From: Bacteroidota bacterium
GTDB taxonomy: Bacteria > Bacteroidota > Bacteroidia > Bacteroidales > UBA12077
Length of the DNA: 64,000 bases
Assembly: GCA_020444275.1 (NCBI GenBank)
Contig: JAHLLG010000002.1
Coordinates: forward strand, 979,991-1,043,990
Reading direction: 5' to 3'
Below the pieces are notes generated by a model. The model did not search any database. It worked only from the letters and a program-made list of their open reading frames with translations, and had not been told where the DNA came from. Each line of letters opens with the position of its first letter. Position 1 is the stretch's first letter. The position numbers were made by a program, and so were the translations under genes. Below, in pieces: positions 7,877 through 16,967 of this stretch.

Positions 7877-10378
7877 ATGCTTAATGAAAAGGTAATGAAA
7901 TCAAAGAAACAACTAAAAGCAGAAATTGAAAAATTACATGATGAAATTGCCTCATTGAAAAATCAATCAGTAAATAAACCTATTCTGGATACCAACTTGA
8001 ATAGCCACGACTTATTTTACTCTATTTTCGAAGAAGCGGGAATTGGAATGGCTATAATTAATAAAGATGCCAATATTGTAAGATTTAATAAAAGTTTTAA
8101 AAGTTTATTTGATTATTCCAATAATGAATTACTGGCAAAAACATACTTTGATTTAATTCCTGACAATAAAATAGATAAAGCTCATCAGTTTATAGAATCA
8201 ATGTTTAGCGCCAAACTAAATAAATATGAAGCAGAACAACCCTATATAAAAAGTGATGGAACCATAATTTGGTTAAAACTGACAGCATCGCTCATAAAAA
8301 ATTCGGATGGTGAGCCTGAGTATATCTTAGGTATGGGAGAAGATGTTACGGAATTAAAAAAGGCGGAAATAATTAAAGATGCTGTATATAATATCTCTAA
8401 TGCTGTTAGCAATAGTTACAATTTATCTGAACTAATTGAATCTATTAAAGATAATCTTTCTAAAATAATAGATTCAGAGCACTTTTTTATAGCCATTTAT
8501 AATGAAATAGAAGATAGTTTAAGCATACCCTATCTAGCTGAAAATAAAGAAAATTTTAAAACATTTACAGCTAAAAATACCTTGCCAGGTTATGTAATAC
8601 AAGAAAAGAAATCTCTATTCTTAAATCAACAAGAAATATCTAATTTACAAGAGAATAAAAAGATAGATATCCAGGGAGAAGTATGTAAACAATGGTTAGG
8701 AATTCCACTAATCAACCAGGAAAAATGTGTTGGAGTTTTAAGCGTAAAAAGCTTTGAATCAGAAACTGCATTCAGTTATAACGATTTGACCATTCTGGAA
8801 ATTCTATCGAATCAGATTAGTGATGCTATTCAAAAAATACGCACAGAAGAAGCATTAAAAGTGGAAAGGGCTTATTTTAAAGAGTTATTTGATAACAGTC
8901 CTGAAGCGATAGCTATTGTTGACAATTCGAGTAAAATTATCAATATTAATAATGAGTTTACTGAGCTCTTTGGATATTCTAAAAACGAGGCAATTAATCA
9001 ATCCATTGAAGATTTAATTTCTACACCTGCTTATAAAGATGAGGCTCATAATCTAACTACTGAAATTGCTGTACGTAAAAAAACGGTTAAAATTGATACC
9101 AAGCGTCGTAAGAAGGATGGATCAATGGTAGAAGTCTCGCTTTGGGGAACTCCTATAATTCTTGACAAGGGGCAAATTGCTGTATATGCTATATTCCGAG
9201 ACATTACAGAACGTATTGAAGCTAAAAAAAAGCTGGAAGAGGCTAAAGATAAAGCAGAGGAATCAGATCGATTAAAAACCTCATTCCTAACCAACATGTC
9301 GCATGAAATACGCACCCCGATGAATGCTATTGTCGGATTCTCGGAGTTAATTGCAGAACCCACTACCGATCAGGAATCTCGTAAAGAATTCGCTGAACAG
9401 ATTTACAACAGTAGTAAAATGTTGCTAAAATTAATCGACGATATTATTGATATTTCACAACTGGATTCTGCAAACCTGGAATTAAACATCAAGAAGACCA
9501 ATCTTTCCAAGTTACTTTCTGATATTTTCACTAAATTTTCAAAAGAAAAAATTAAGGAAAATAAAGATAATATTGAGCTTCTTTTGCATAATCCTTTTGG
9601 CGATTTAACAACTTACATTGAAACCGATGAGTTTAGATTTAAGCAAATATTTTACAATCTGATAAACAATGCATTAAAATACACGGAGCAAGGTTTTATT
9701 GAGTTTGGATTTGATGTAAACCACAACGACGAACCAATTTTTTATGTCAGAGATACCGGTATAGGAATACCTGCTGATAAAATAAATAGTATTTTTCAAC
9801 ATTTTACGAAAATTGAAGATAGAAGAAAATTGTATAGAGGAACAGGAATAGGGTTAACCATAACAAAAAAATTGGTTAGCTTGCTGGGAGGAGAAATATG
9901 GGTTGAATCAAATCTTGGTATTGGATCGATATTTTATTTTACTATAAGCGAAAAAGTTTCCTTTGTTAAACTTAAGAATTCTTCTTTGGATAATAAAATA
10001 TATAATTGGGCAGGTAAAAAGATTTTAGTAGCCGAAGATGACGATACAAATTATCAGGTGATTAAAGCTTCATTATCTCGAACACACGCAAATTTAGTGA
10101 GAGTGCATAATGGTGAAAAAGCTGTAGACGAATGCTTATCTAATGCGTTTGATCTAATTATTATGGATATTAAAATGCCTAATCTGGATGGCATTGAAGC
10201 AACTAAGAAAATAAGATTTAAAAACCGGAATATTCCTATTATAGCACAAACTGCATTCTTTCTTAAAAATGAAAGAGACACGTGTATTGATGCCGGATGT
10301 AACGATTATATTCCGAAGCCTGTAAACTCTCGTAAATTGCTTGAAACCATTAACAAATACTTTATTAACGGGAACTAA
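7877..10378 (+). CDS. hybrid sensor histidine kinase / response regulator (PAS-GAF-PAS-HisKA-HATPase-REC)
   Basis: A soluble hybrid kinase of ~833 residues with no membrane segment. In order: a short coiled coil (1-40), PAS (~45-160, ending YILGMGEDVTELKKAE), GAF (~170-325), PAS (~335-455, ending AIFRDITERIEAKKKL), HisKA with the H-box TNMSHEIRTPMNAIVGFSEL (phospho-His ~476), HATPase (FYNLINNALKYTEQG N-box, DTGIGIP, GTGIGLTITKKL) and a C-terminal REC domain (VAEDDD, phospho-Asp in LIIMDIKMPNLDG, PKPVN). It probably senses an intracellular or redox signal and passes phosphate to an unlinked HPt protein. Start choice: TTG 7862, ATG 7877 and ATG 7895 are all in frame; ATG 7877 is used here. The gene ends 14 bases inside the convergent LtaS-like gene. 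Confidence 0.92.
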   Translation: MLNEKVMKSKKQLKAEIEKLHDEIASLKNQSVNKPILDTNLNSHDLFYSIFEEAGIGMAIINKDANIVRFNKSFKSLFDYSNNELLAKTYFDLIPDNKIDKAHQFIESMFSAKLNKYEAEQPYIKSDGTIIWLKLTASLIKNSDGEPEYILGMGEDVTELKKAEIIKDAVYNISNAVSNSYNLSELIESIKDNLSKIIDSEHFFIAIYNEIEDSLSIPYLAENKENFKTFTAKNTLPGYVIQEKKSLFLNQQEISNLQENKKIDIQGEVCKQWLGIPLINQEKCVGVLSVKSFESETAFSYNDLTILEILSNQISDAIQKIRTEEALKVERAYFKELFDNSPEAIAIVDNSSKIININNEFTELFGYSKNEAINQSIEDLISTPAYKDEAHNLTTEIAVRKKTVKIDTKRRKKDGSMVEVSLWGTPIILDKGQIAVYAIFRDITERIEAKKKLEEAKDKAEESDRLKTSFLTNMSHEIRTPMNAIVGFSELIAEPTTDQESRKEFAEQIYNSSKMLLKLIDDIIDISQLDSANLELNIKKTNLSKLLSDIFTKFSKEKIKENKDNIELLLHNPFGDLTTYIETDEFRFKQIFYNLINNALKYTEQGFIEFGFDVNHNDEPIFYVRDTGIGIPADKINSIFQHFTKIEDRRKLYRGTGIGLTITKKLVSLLGGEIWVESNLGIGSIFYFTISEKVSFVKLKNSSLDNKIYNWAGKKILVAEDDDTNYQVIKASLSRTHANLVRVHNGEKAVDECLSNAFDLIIMDIKMPNLDGIEATKKIRFKNRNIPIIAQTAFFLKNERDTCIDAGCNDYIPKPVNSRKLLETINKYFINGN

Positions 10379-12194
10379 AATCGTTCATTAAATATTGCAA
10401 ATAAGCTTTCCCTTTTATTAAATCATCTTCTGTTTTACCTTCCTGGTACAAAATTCTATTTCCTACATTATCATAAATTACTTTTGAAGAATCAGTTATA
10501 AAAGAAAAGCCATCATTGAAAACATAAAAGGCAAATTCGTTCGACTCTTCAGATAAGATGTTTTTACTAAATGCATAATCGTTATAATTAAAACCCAGTT
10601 GAGAAAGAACAGTAGCAGGAATATCAATTTGCGAGCCAATTCGGTTAACAACCTGAACTGAATCATTTAATACACCACCAAGCCATAACATAGGTATTTC
10701 AAATTTTTCCAACTCATGATTTTGCGAGTTTCCCGGACGAGCGCTTCCATGATCAGCAATCAAAATAAATAAAGTATTATTCCAAATTTCTGTGGCTTTT
10801 ATCTTTCTGAAAAAGTCTCCAAGACAACTATCAGTATAAGCAACTGAATTTAAGTATTTTGAATCAAGATCTGTTCCATCAAAAGCTGAGTGCATTGGCA
10901 CCTCATATGGATCGTGACTACTTAACGTAAAAGCTGTTTTTAAATAAGGCTGGTTATCTTTTAGAAGATCCTCGTATAAATAGTTAAACAGATATTCATC
11001 GTGCACTCCCCATTTTGAATTGTTTAGTTCTTTATCAAAATTATCAACCGTAATGAGGTGATCAACTCCTGCATTTAAGAAGTAAGAACGCATATTTGCA
11101 AAATCAATATCGCCACCATAATAAAAATAGGTTTCATATCCATGTTTACTAAACGACTTATAAACGGATGGCAATGATTCTGTTTTTGTTGGAGTTTTAA
11201 TTATCGATGTAGTGGGTTGCCCCGGATAACCACTTAGTACCGATAAAATACCTTTATCGCTTCTACTTGCATTGGCGTAAAGGTTTTTGAACACAATACC
11301 TTCATTCATAAGATTGCTTAAGTTAGGAGCTGCATTCCATCGGCCTCCTAATTCAGGAATAACTTTCGACGAAAAGCTTTCCAATAATATAATTACTACA
11401 TTGGGATTATCAGAAGAAATAAGATCAAAAGCATTACCACCTCTCCTATTTAGCTCATGAACAATTTCTTCGGCTTTTCTATCGCTCATAAAACTGTATG
11501 ACTTTTCATGATTTTTTCTGTAAAAAACAGAATTCATCACATTCCAAACCACATTTACTGCTGCATGATTAGCAAATTTGTTTTCACTAAAATATACCAT
11601 TCCAGTATTCATAGGTGCAATACCTACACTACCACGGATTGGTAAAATCATACTTCCGGTAAGTAATAATAAAAATAGCGGTGCAGTTATTCTGCCTTTT
11701 TCAATTTTAAGAACCTGTGGTTTTATTTTTCTGTTGTATGTGCAAATGCCCAACAATACCAGTGCAACAATAAACAACACTAATGCTATTTCGAGCCATA
11801 ATGCAGTAGATGCCATAGCTTCTTTAGGTTGAGTTATATAAAGCAGAGGAGTTGCATCCATTCTAAAACCCCAGTTCTTGTATAATTCCATATCAACAAC
11901 AACAATAACTGAAGAAACAACTAATACAAATATGGTAAAAGGTTTTATGATTTTATTTATCCATTTACCATTGGTTATGCTTGTTAATGTTAATATTAAT
12001 CCTACTGCAGCCATTATGTATCCTGTTGTAGAAAGATCCATCCTTAAGCCGTTAACAAAAACAAGAATAGTTTCTTTAAAACTTAACTGAAGCGAAAAGC
12101 TGTTCTCATAAATTAAAAAAAAGAAGCGAGCCAGAATAAAATATACAATCCAAAAAATGGCATATCGGAAAAAAAAACGCAGTCGTTGTTTCAT
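10365..12194 (-). CDS. LTA synthase family / MdoB-like phosphoglycerol transferase-type membrane sulfatase-fold protein
   Basis: A 609-residue protein with about five N-terminal membrane segments (residues ~10-200) and an extracytoplasmic alkaline-phosphatase-fold domain (~255-560). Metal and nucleophile regions are NVVIILLESFSS (first metal Glu), ANASRSDKGILSVLSG (nucleophile loop, Ser rather than the usual LtaS Thr), LSSHDPYEVP and IADHGSARPG (Asp-His metal pair). In characterised relatives this fold moves phosphoglycerol or phosphoethanolamine onto envelope glycans or lipids. The acceptor here is unknown. A similar protein lies at 30862-32757. Its 3' end overlaps the hybrid kinase gene by 14 bases on the opposite strand. 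Confidence 0.88.
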   Translation of the reverse strand: MKQRLRFFFRYAIFWIVYFILARFFFLIYENSFSLQLSFKETILVFVNGLRMDLSTTGYIMAAVGLILTLTSITNGKWINKIIKPFTIFVLVVSSVIVVVDMELYKNWGFRMDATPLLYITQPKEAMASTALWLEIALVLFIVALVLLGICTYNRKIKPQVLKIEKGRITAPLFLLLLTGSMILPIRGSVGIAPMNTGMVYFSENKFANHAAVNVVWNVMNSVFYRKNHEKSYSFMSDRKAEEIVHELNRRGGNAFDLISSDNPNVVIILLESFSSKVIPELGGRWNAAPNLSNLMNEGIVFKNLYANASRSDKGILSVLSGYPGQPTTSIIKTPTKTESLPSVYKSFSKHGYETYFYYGGDIDFANMRSYFLNAGVDHLITVDNFDKELNNSKWGVHDEYLFNYLYEDLLKDNQPYLKTAFTLSSHDPYEVPMHSAFDGTDLDSKYLNSVAYTDSCLGDFFRKIKATEIWNNTLFILIADHGSARPGNSQNHELEKFEIPMLWLGGVLNDSVQVVNRIGSQIDIPATVLSQLGFNYNDYAFSKNILSEESNEFAFYVFNDGFSFITDSSKVIYDNVGNRILYQEGKTEDDLIKGKAYLQYLMNDFSSR

Positions 12195-12213
12195 ATGTTA
12201 TTAAAAGTTTATG

Positions 12214-12221
12214 CAAAAATA
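12214..12221 (-). promoter_or_regulatory. candidate Bacteroidota -7 element for the LtaS-like gene
   Basis: The minus strand reads TATTTTTG, a match to the Bacteroidota -7 consensus TAnnTTTG, 20 bases before the start codon at 12194. No clear TTTG -33 element is seen at 19-21 bases, so support is partial. Confidence 0.35.
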
Positions 12222-12268
12222 AAATTATTGTTATTTTAGTTACATCTTTTAACAAATTTTAATTTATT

Positions 12269-13249
12269 ATGAAAAAATATATATCGTTAGCTGTTTTAAT
12301 CATATTTATGGTTTTTCTTATAATTAGCTGTAAACAGATTGATCAGGAAACAAAGAAACCAGATTATGTAATAGTAATTCATGGAGGAGCAGGAAATGCC
12401 AGCAACCAGGATATTAATAAAGAAGAGCAACAAGAATATAAAGAGAAGTTATCCGAAGCATTAACCATTGGCGAAAACATTCTTAAAGAAGGTGGAACCA
12501 GTATTGAAGCTATTGAAAAAACCATAAACTATCTAGAAGATTGCCCAATGTTTAATGCTGGCAAAGGTGCTGTTTTTACACATGATGGTAAAAATGAGTT
12601 AGATGCTTCCATAATGAACGGAGCTGATTTAAATGCAGGTGCAGTTGCGAGTGTTGGTGATATTAAAAATCCAATATCAGCTGCTATAAAAGTAATGAAT
12701 AACTCAGAGCATGTTTTACTTTCTGGTCATGGTGCATCAGAGTTTGCCAAGGAGCAAAACATAGAAATTGTAGATTCTTCATATTTCTTTACTGAAAAAA
12801 GATGGGAAAGCTTACAGCACGTTCTTAAATCGAAAAAACACGGCACAGTAGGATGCGTAGTTCTTGACAAATATGGTAATCTTGCTGCCGGAACATCGAC
12901 CGGTGGAAGAACAAATAAAAAATATGGGCGTATTGGAGATTCACCAATTATTGGAGCCGGCACATATGCTAATAATAATACATGCGCCATTTCTGCAACA
13001 GGACACGGTGAATATTTTATTCGTTATGCAGTAGCACACGATATTTCGGCACTTATGGAGTATAAAGACATGAGCCTTGCTGAAGCTTCTGAACTGGTAA
13101 TTAATAAAAAATTAGTAGAAGCCGGAGGTTTAGGTGGTATTATTGGTGTCGACAAAAATGGAAATATTGCAACGACATTCAATACTAACATGATGTTTAG
13201 AGCCTATGCGAAATCGACAGGTGAAAGAAAAATTGCAATATTTAAATAA
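12269..13249 (+). CDS. isoaspartyl peptidase / L-asparaginase (Ntn-hydrolase), lipoprotein form
   Basis: A 326-residue N-terminal-nucleophile hydrolase that autocleaves before T193 in KKHGTVGCVVLD to give alpha and beta chains. It cleaves isoaspartyl dipeptides and asparagine. Family blocks are VIVIHGGAGN (start of mature domain), MFNAGKGAVFTHDGK and ELDASIMNG, with GTSTGGRTNKK just after the nucleophile. An N-terminal hydrophobic segment ends in a lipobox with lipid-anchoring C21 (FLIISCKQ), so the enzyme should be exported and membrane-attached. That form is usual in Bacteroidota, whereas the E. coli enzyme is unanchored. It appears to be a single-gene unit. Confidence 0.92.
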   Translation: MKKYISLAVLIIFMVFLIISCKQIDQETKKPDYVIVIHGGAGNASNQDINKEEQQEYKEKLSEALTIGENILKEGGTSIEAIEKTINYLEDCPMFNAGKGAVFTHDGKNELDASIMNGADLNAGAVASVGDIKNPISAAIKVMNNSEHVLLSGHGASEFAKEQNIEIVDSSYFFTEKRWESLQHVLKSKKHGTVGCVVLDKYGNLAAGTSTGGRTNKKYGRIGDSPIIGAGTYANNNTCAISATGHGEYFIRYAVAHDISALMEYKDMSLAEASELVINKKLVEAGGLGGIIGVDKNGNIATTFNTNMMFRAYAKSTGERKIAIFK

Positions 13250-13334
13250 TCTGTTAAACGGGTAAACAGAATTATTAACAATATATAGTGGATTATTTCT
13301 TACTAATAATTCATTATATCTAATAGAAATATTA

Positions 13335-13342
13335 TAAATTTG
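13335..13342 (+). promoter_or_regulatory. candidate -7 element for the radical SAM operon
   Basis: The plus strand reads TAAATTTG (TAnnTTTG consensus) 69 bases upstream of the radical SAM start codon, in a 160-base AT-rich gap. No convincing -33 TTTG is present at the usual spacing. Confidence 0.35.
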
Positions 13343-13411
13343 GAACTAATCGTTTTTTAAAACAAAAAGTAATTATTACTGGCAAAGTTATACTGAACCA
13401 ATTTTTAACAC

Positions 13412-14503
13412 ATGACGAACGAAGACTCTAATGCCTTTTTTGAATCGGGAATAAAAAGCTTTTTTAAAAACTCTCTTCAATTTAATCTTAAGTACTACAA
13501 ATCTATTCCTTTTATAATTTATAGTATTTATAATCAGTACAAAGCATATTTAAAACGAAAAGAAATGCTAAAGCAAGGAATAAATATACCTCCGGTTATG
13601 GCATTAAGTATTACCGATAAATGTAACCTGAATTGCAAAGGTTGTTACCTAAAATCACAGAAGAGAACTCAGAAAGCTCCAATAACCGATCAGGAGATTG
13701 AAAAATATCTTAAGGAATCGAAGGAATTGGGTGTAAGTATTATCCTGTTGTTAGGTGGTGAACCTTTAATGAAAGATGTGTTTAAACTAACCAAAAATCA
13801 TAAGAATATGATCTTTAGTATGTTTACTAATTCTACATTAATTGATGATAGTATGGTAAAGAAACTAAAGAAAAACAAACATATTATACCTATCTTAAGT
13901 ATGGAAGGAACCGATACTAACCAGCGCAGAGGTTCGGGAATACTGGAAAGTATCGAAAACGTTTCCAAAAAACTTAATCGTGAAAAACTACTATTTGGAA
14001 TATCATTAACAGTAACACGGCAAAATTTTGACGAAGTATGTAGTGAAGAATTTGTAAACAAACACAAGAGAGCCGGTAGCATGTTCTTTTCGTATTTTAG
14101 GTATATTCCTATTGATACCAGCACAATGGACATGGTACTTACAGAAGAACAAGAAAAACGTTTTGAAGAATTCACATGCTCTTTTAGAGAAAAATATAAA
14201 ACATTAATTTTGTCGCCTGCTATAGAAAAAAAATATGGAGGTTGTTTAGGAGCCGGTAAGGGAGTTGCACATATAAACTATGATGGTTCTTTGGAAGTAT
14301 GCCCATTTGCTCCTTTTTCAGATGTATCGGTTCGAAACATGTCAATTCGGGAAGCCTTGCAGTCCAGTTTATTTATGAATTTAAGAAAGCATCATAAAAA
14401 AATGATCGATAACGGATTAAGCATGTGCACTCTTTGGAAAGATGAGAAATGGGATTATGCCATTAAAAATAACGATTTTAGTGTAGTTGATAATACTTAT
14501 TAA
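13412..14503 (+). CDS. radical SAM protein with SPASM-like C-terminus
   Basis: A 363-residue radical SAM enzyme. The [4Fe-4S]/SAM motif CxxxCxxC is C71-C75-C78 in ITDKCNLNCKGCYLK. It is followed by LLLGGEPLMK (SAM-binding GGE) and TNSTLID. The C-terminus (KKYGGCLGAGKGVAHINYDG, then LEVCPFAPFSD and a later MCTLW) has the Cys spacing of a SPASM/Twitch auxiliary-cluster domain. Such enzymes modify peptides, cofactors or lipids, and the substrate here cannot be read. The N-terminal ~60 residues (FFKNSLQFNLKYYKSIPFII) are amphipathic and may touch the membrane. It leads a same-strand block with a methyltransferase, a BtrH-like protein and an ABC-2 exporter. No obvious precursor peptide gene lies beside it. 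Confidence 0.88.
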   Translation: MTNEDSNAFFESGIKSFFKNSLQFNLKYYKSIPFIIYSIYNQYKAYLKRKEMLKQGINIPPVMALSITDKCNLNCKGCYLKSQKRTQKAPITDQEIEKYLKESKELGVSIILLLGGEPLMKDVFKLTKNHKNMIFSMFTNSTLIDDSMVKKLKKNKHIIPILSMEGTDTNQRRGSGILESIENVSKKLNREKLLFGISLTVTRQNFDEVCSEEFVNKHKRAGSMFFSYFRYIPIDTSTMDMVLTEEQEKRFEEFTCSFREKYKTLILSPAIEKKYGGCLGAGKGVAHINYDGSLEVCPFAPFSDVSVRNMSIREALQSSLFMNLRKHHKKMIDNGLSMCTLWKDEKWDYAIKNNDFSVVDNTY

Positions 14504-14617
14504 GTAAGACGTTCGTTTATAACTACCAAATATTCATCCGGTATCTATTAATTTTTGAAATCTTCAAATCATAGAGATCATAACTATAATCCATTTGAAA
14601 TTTGAATTACACGATGT

Positions 14618-15016
14618 ATGAAAAAAGATCACGTACCTCAAAATAAAAATAACCTGCATAAAGGAACCTACAAAACAGTAGTTTATGCTGTTGATGATAA
14701 TGGAGAATATGTTAAGGTAAAAACATCAGGTTGGGAACCTGAAGATATTGCGCATGAACAAGCGTGGGAACAAATTAATAAGAGAATTGAAGATACAAAA
14801 AAGCAGATACTACAGGGAGAATTAAGTCCATTAGCTTATTATATGGAAAAATCCATTATGACACCAAAAAGACTTGCTGCAATGGCCGAACTACCCGTAC
14901 GAAAAGTTAAACGACATCTAAAACCTAAAAGATTTAGAAAGCTAAAAGAAAAATATCTTACCATTTATGCCCAGGTTTTTGATATCACTGTAGAAGACTT
15001 AACTAATTTCAAATAG
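14618..15016 (+). CDS. small conserved-looking protein with C-terminal HTH-like segment
   Basis: A 132-residue protein of uncertain function. The N-terminus (GTYKTVVYAVDDNGEYVKVK) looks like a beta-hairpin. A charged helix follows (DIAHEQAWEQINKRIEDTKKQ). The C-terminal ~60 residues (MTPKRLAAMAELPVRKVKRH, then a basic helix and VFDITVEDLTNF) resemble an XRE-type helix-turn-helix in predicted layout. It begins 114 bases after the radical SAM gene and ends 7 bases before the methyltransferase gene, so it is probably co-transcribed. It may be a regulator or a scaffold of the block. Confidence 0.65.
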   Translation: MKKDHVPQNKNNLHKGTYKTVVYAVDDNGEYVKVKTSGWEPEDIAHEQAWEQINKRIEDTKKQILQGELSPLAYYMEKSIMTPKRLAAMAELPVRKVKRHLKPKRFRKLKEKYLTIYAQVFDITVEDLTNFK

Positions 15017-15023
15017 TACTATT

Positions 15024-15956
15024 TTGAGCCGGAGAAAACGCAAAATCGAAGAAATCTTACGTTACCTTGAAAGAATTCCTGAATCTCAGTTTGATTATTC
15101 AAAAAATGAAAACATCAGGTTTTTTCGAAACATATTCAATTTAAAAGCATTTTTTTACTGGAAAAAAAAGCATTTGCCTTTAATTGATACTGAGCGCTTA
15201 ACGGAATTAACTGATTTTGGAAACGAAAAATATTCTGAGGAACTTCACCATAGTATGATCAAAGTGGAACGCGGACTAATTCCCGGTTTTATAACCCCTC
15301 TGGTTAATGAGATTTCCAAATACATCCTGAAACAAAATTCCAATTTACTTATTGCAGATATTGGTTCAGGGTCGTCAGAAGCTACTCGTCAGGTTTTACA
15401 AAAGATTTTAAAAAAACGAAACGATATTAAACTAACCATTATTGCCTTTGACCAATCCAAAGCATCACATACCATTGCTAAATCAAACATCTCCTCTCTA
15501 TCTTCTTCTCCGCAAATAATTGAAAAAGAAAATTTAACGCAGGATGAACTGCTTAAAATTAGAGAAACATCAACCAGTAAAATAACAGTAATTTTTGCCA
15601 GCAACGACATTTTCAATCTTACCTGCGATTTTGATAAAACAACATTCGACATCTCGTATCACTCGTTTTTTAAACATCACCTGAATAAAACGCAGAAAGA
15701 AAAAATTGATCATATACTGCAAGAAAAATCGAAGATAGTATTTGAATACGATGGCTTCTATAATATTTCCGGTATGACAGTACAGGCTTTATATAGTTGG
15801 AAAGATCCCGTTTTATTAAATGGAGCAGTTTTTTCTAATTTGTTATATCCTAAAAAGAGCGATTTAGAAAAAAATAAACAAAACGGTAAATTAAAATTCT
15901 ATAAATTTGGTAACTTCTTTACATATCGAGGGACCTATTTAAAAACGTATAGCTAA
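15024..15956 (+). CDS. SAM-dependent methyltransferase-like protein
   Basis: A 310-residue protein with a class I methyltransferase core: LLIADIGSGSSEATRQVLQK (motif I, near residue 110), LTIIAFDQSKASHTIAKSN (motif II) and DISYHSFFKHHLNKTQKEKI (motif IV/V, as in class I enzymes with an xxxLHHL motif). The N-terminal ~75 residues are helical and basic, without an ATG. The start used is TTG at 15024, 7 bases after the previous stop, since the first in-frame ATG would remove about 78 residues. It is followed 2 bases later by the BtrH-like gene. The substrate is unknown, presumably the same one handled by the neighbouring radical SAM and BtrH-like proteins. Confidence 0.7.
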   Translation: MSRRKRKIEEILRYLERIPESQFDYSKNENIRFFRNIFNLKAFFYWKKKHLPLIDTERLTELTDFGNEKYSEELHHSMIKVERGLIPGFITPLVNEISKYILKQNSNLLIADIGSGSSEATRQVLQKILKKRNDIKLTIIAFDQSKASHTIAKSNISSLSSSPQIIEKENLTQDELLKIRETSTSKITVIFASNDIFNLTCDFDKTTFDISYHSFFKHHLNKTQKEKIDHILQEKSKIVFEYDGFYNISGMTVQALYSWKDPVLLNGAVFSNLLYPKKSDLEKNKQNGKLKFYKFGNFFTYRGTYLKTYS

Positions 15957-15958
15957 AC

Positions 15959-16954
15959 ATGGAACAGAAGGTAATTATAGATTTTCCGCACAAACAGTTA
16001 TCGCATTGCGAAAATGGAGCTATTTGTAACTTATTAAACTTTAACAATTTTGATATAAGTGAACCGCTGATTTTTGGTATAGGTTCAGGAATATTTTTTG
16101 CCTATATGCCTTTTGTTAAGAATTATGATATCCCACTTACATCCTATAGAATAATGCCTGGACAGATCTACAAAAATGCAACCAAGCGATTAAATGTAAA
16201 GATGTTTAAACGGACCTATAAGGACAAGCAAAAAGCTATGGATGAGTTGGATCAGATGCTTGAAAAGGGACAACCTGTCGGGTTACTAACTAATCTCTAT
16301 TATCTACCTTTCTTCCCAAAATCATATCGTTTTCATTATAACGCGCATAATACAATTATTTATGGAAAAGATGGAAATAATTACCTGGTAAGCGATCCTG
16401 TACTCGAAGATAAGGCAACCATTTCGTATGATGATTTACTAAAAGCCAGATTTGCTAAAGGAATTATAAGTGTTAAAGGTGATATATACTACCCTCTGTC
16501 AGTACCTGAAAATCTCGATATTAGTAAATCTATAAAGCAGGGAATGCAAGCTACTAAAAAGTTAATGATCAAAAATCCTATACCTTATCATGGCATTACA
16601 GGTATAAAATTATTAGCTAAACGAATTCGAAAAGAAAAAGATAACACCGAGTTTATAAAAGCATTTTTAGGTAATATAATACGTATACAAGAAGAAGCAG
16701 GAACAGGAGGTGCGGGATTCCGATACATGTATGCAGCGTTTTTGCAGGAAGCTGCCAAAATATTACAACAAGATCAACTCTATAAAACCTCTGAAAAGCT
16801 AACTCAGGTGGGCGATTCATGGAGAGAATTTGGTTTAAATGCAGGTAGAATTCTTAAAGGTAGAAGTGCTGATCAGAATGGAACATTCAATACCATAAAT
16901 GATATTTTACTCGACATAGCAGATCAAGAAAAACAGATATTTCAATCTTTTTAG
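15959..16954 (+). CDS. BtrH N-terminal domain (butirosin biosynthesis protein H-like) protein with DUF4872-like C-terminus
   Basis: A 331-residue cytoplasmic protein. The N-terminal half matches the BtrH_N layout: Cys17 in LSHCENGAICNLLNF, His130 in NAHNTIIYGKDG and Asp146 in YLVSDPVLE. This Cys-His-Asp order resembles a papain/C39-type fold used for acyl transfer. The helical C-terminal half (~190-325) matches the partner domain seen in this family. In butirosin biosynthesis BtrH transfers a gamma-glutamyl acyl chain from an acyl carrier protein. Here no carrier protein is adjacent, and the gene sits between a methyltransferase and an ABC-2 exporter. Acylation of a small exported product or lipid is a reasonable but untested inference. 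Confidence 0.8.
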   Translation: MEQKVIIDFPHKQLSHCENGAICNLLNFNNFDISEPLIFGIGSGIFFAYMPFVKNYDIPLTSYRIMPGQIYKNATKRLNVKMFKRTYKDKQKAMDELDQMLEKGQPVGLLTNLYYLPFFPKSYRFHYNAHNTIIYGKDGNNYLVSDPVLEDKATISYDDLLKARFAKGIISVKGDIYYPLSVPENLDISKSIKQGMQATKKLMIKNPIPYHGITGIKLLAKRIRKEKDNTEFIKAFLGNIIRIQEEAGTGGAGFRYMYAAFLQEAAKILQQDQLYKTSEKLTQVGDSWREFGLNAGRILKGRSADQNGTFNTINDILLDIADQEKQIFQSF

Positions 16955-16967
16955 AATTTTGAAGTTC

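Noticed and set aside
13250..13411. Possible precursor peptide gene beside the radical SAM enzyme
   Set aside because: The gap and the 114-base gap after the radical SAM gene contain no convincing short open frame with a start and a peptide-like core.
13798..14175. 125-residue minus-strand reading frame inside the radical SAM gene
   Set aside because: It is antisense to clear radical SAM motifs and rich in Ser/Phe of the kind produced by reading AT-rich code backwards.
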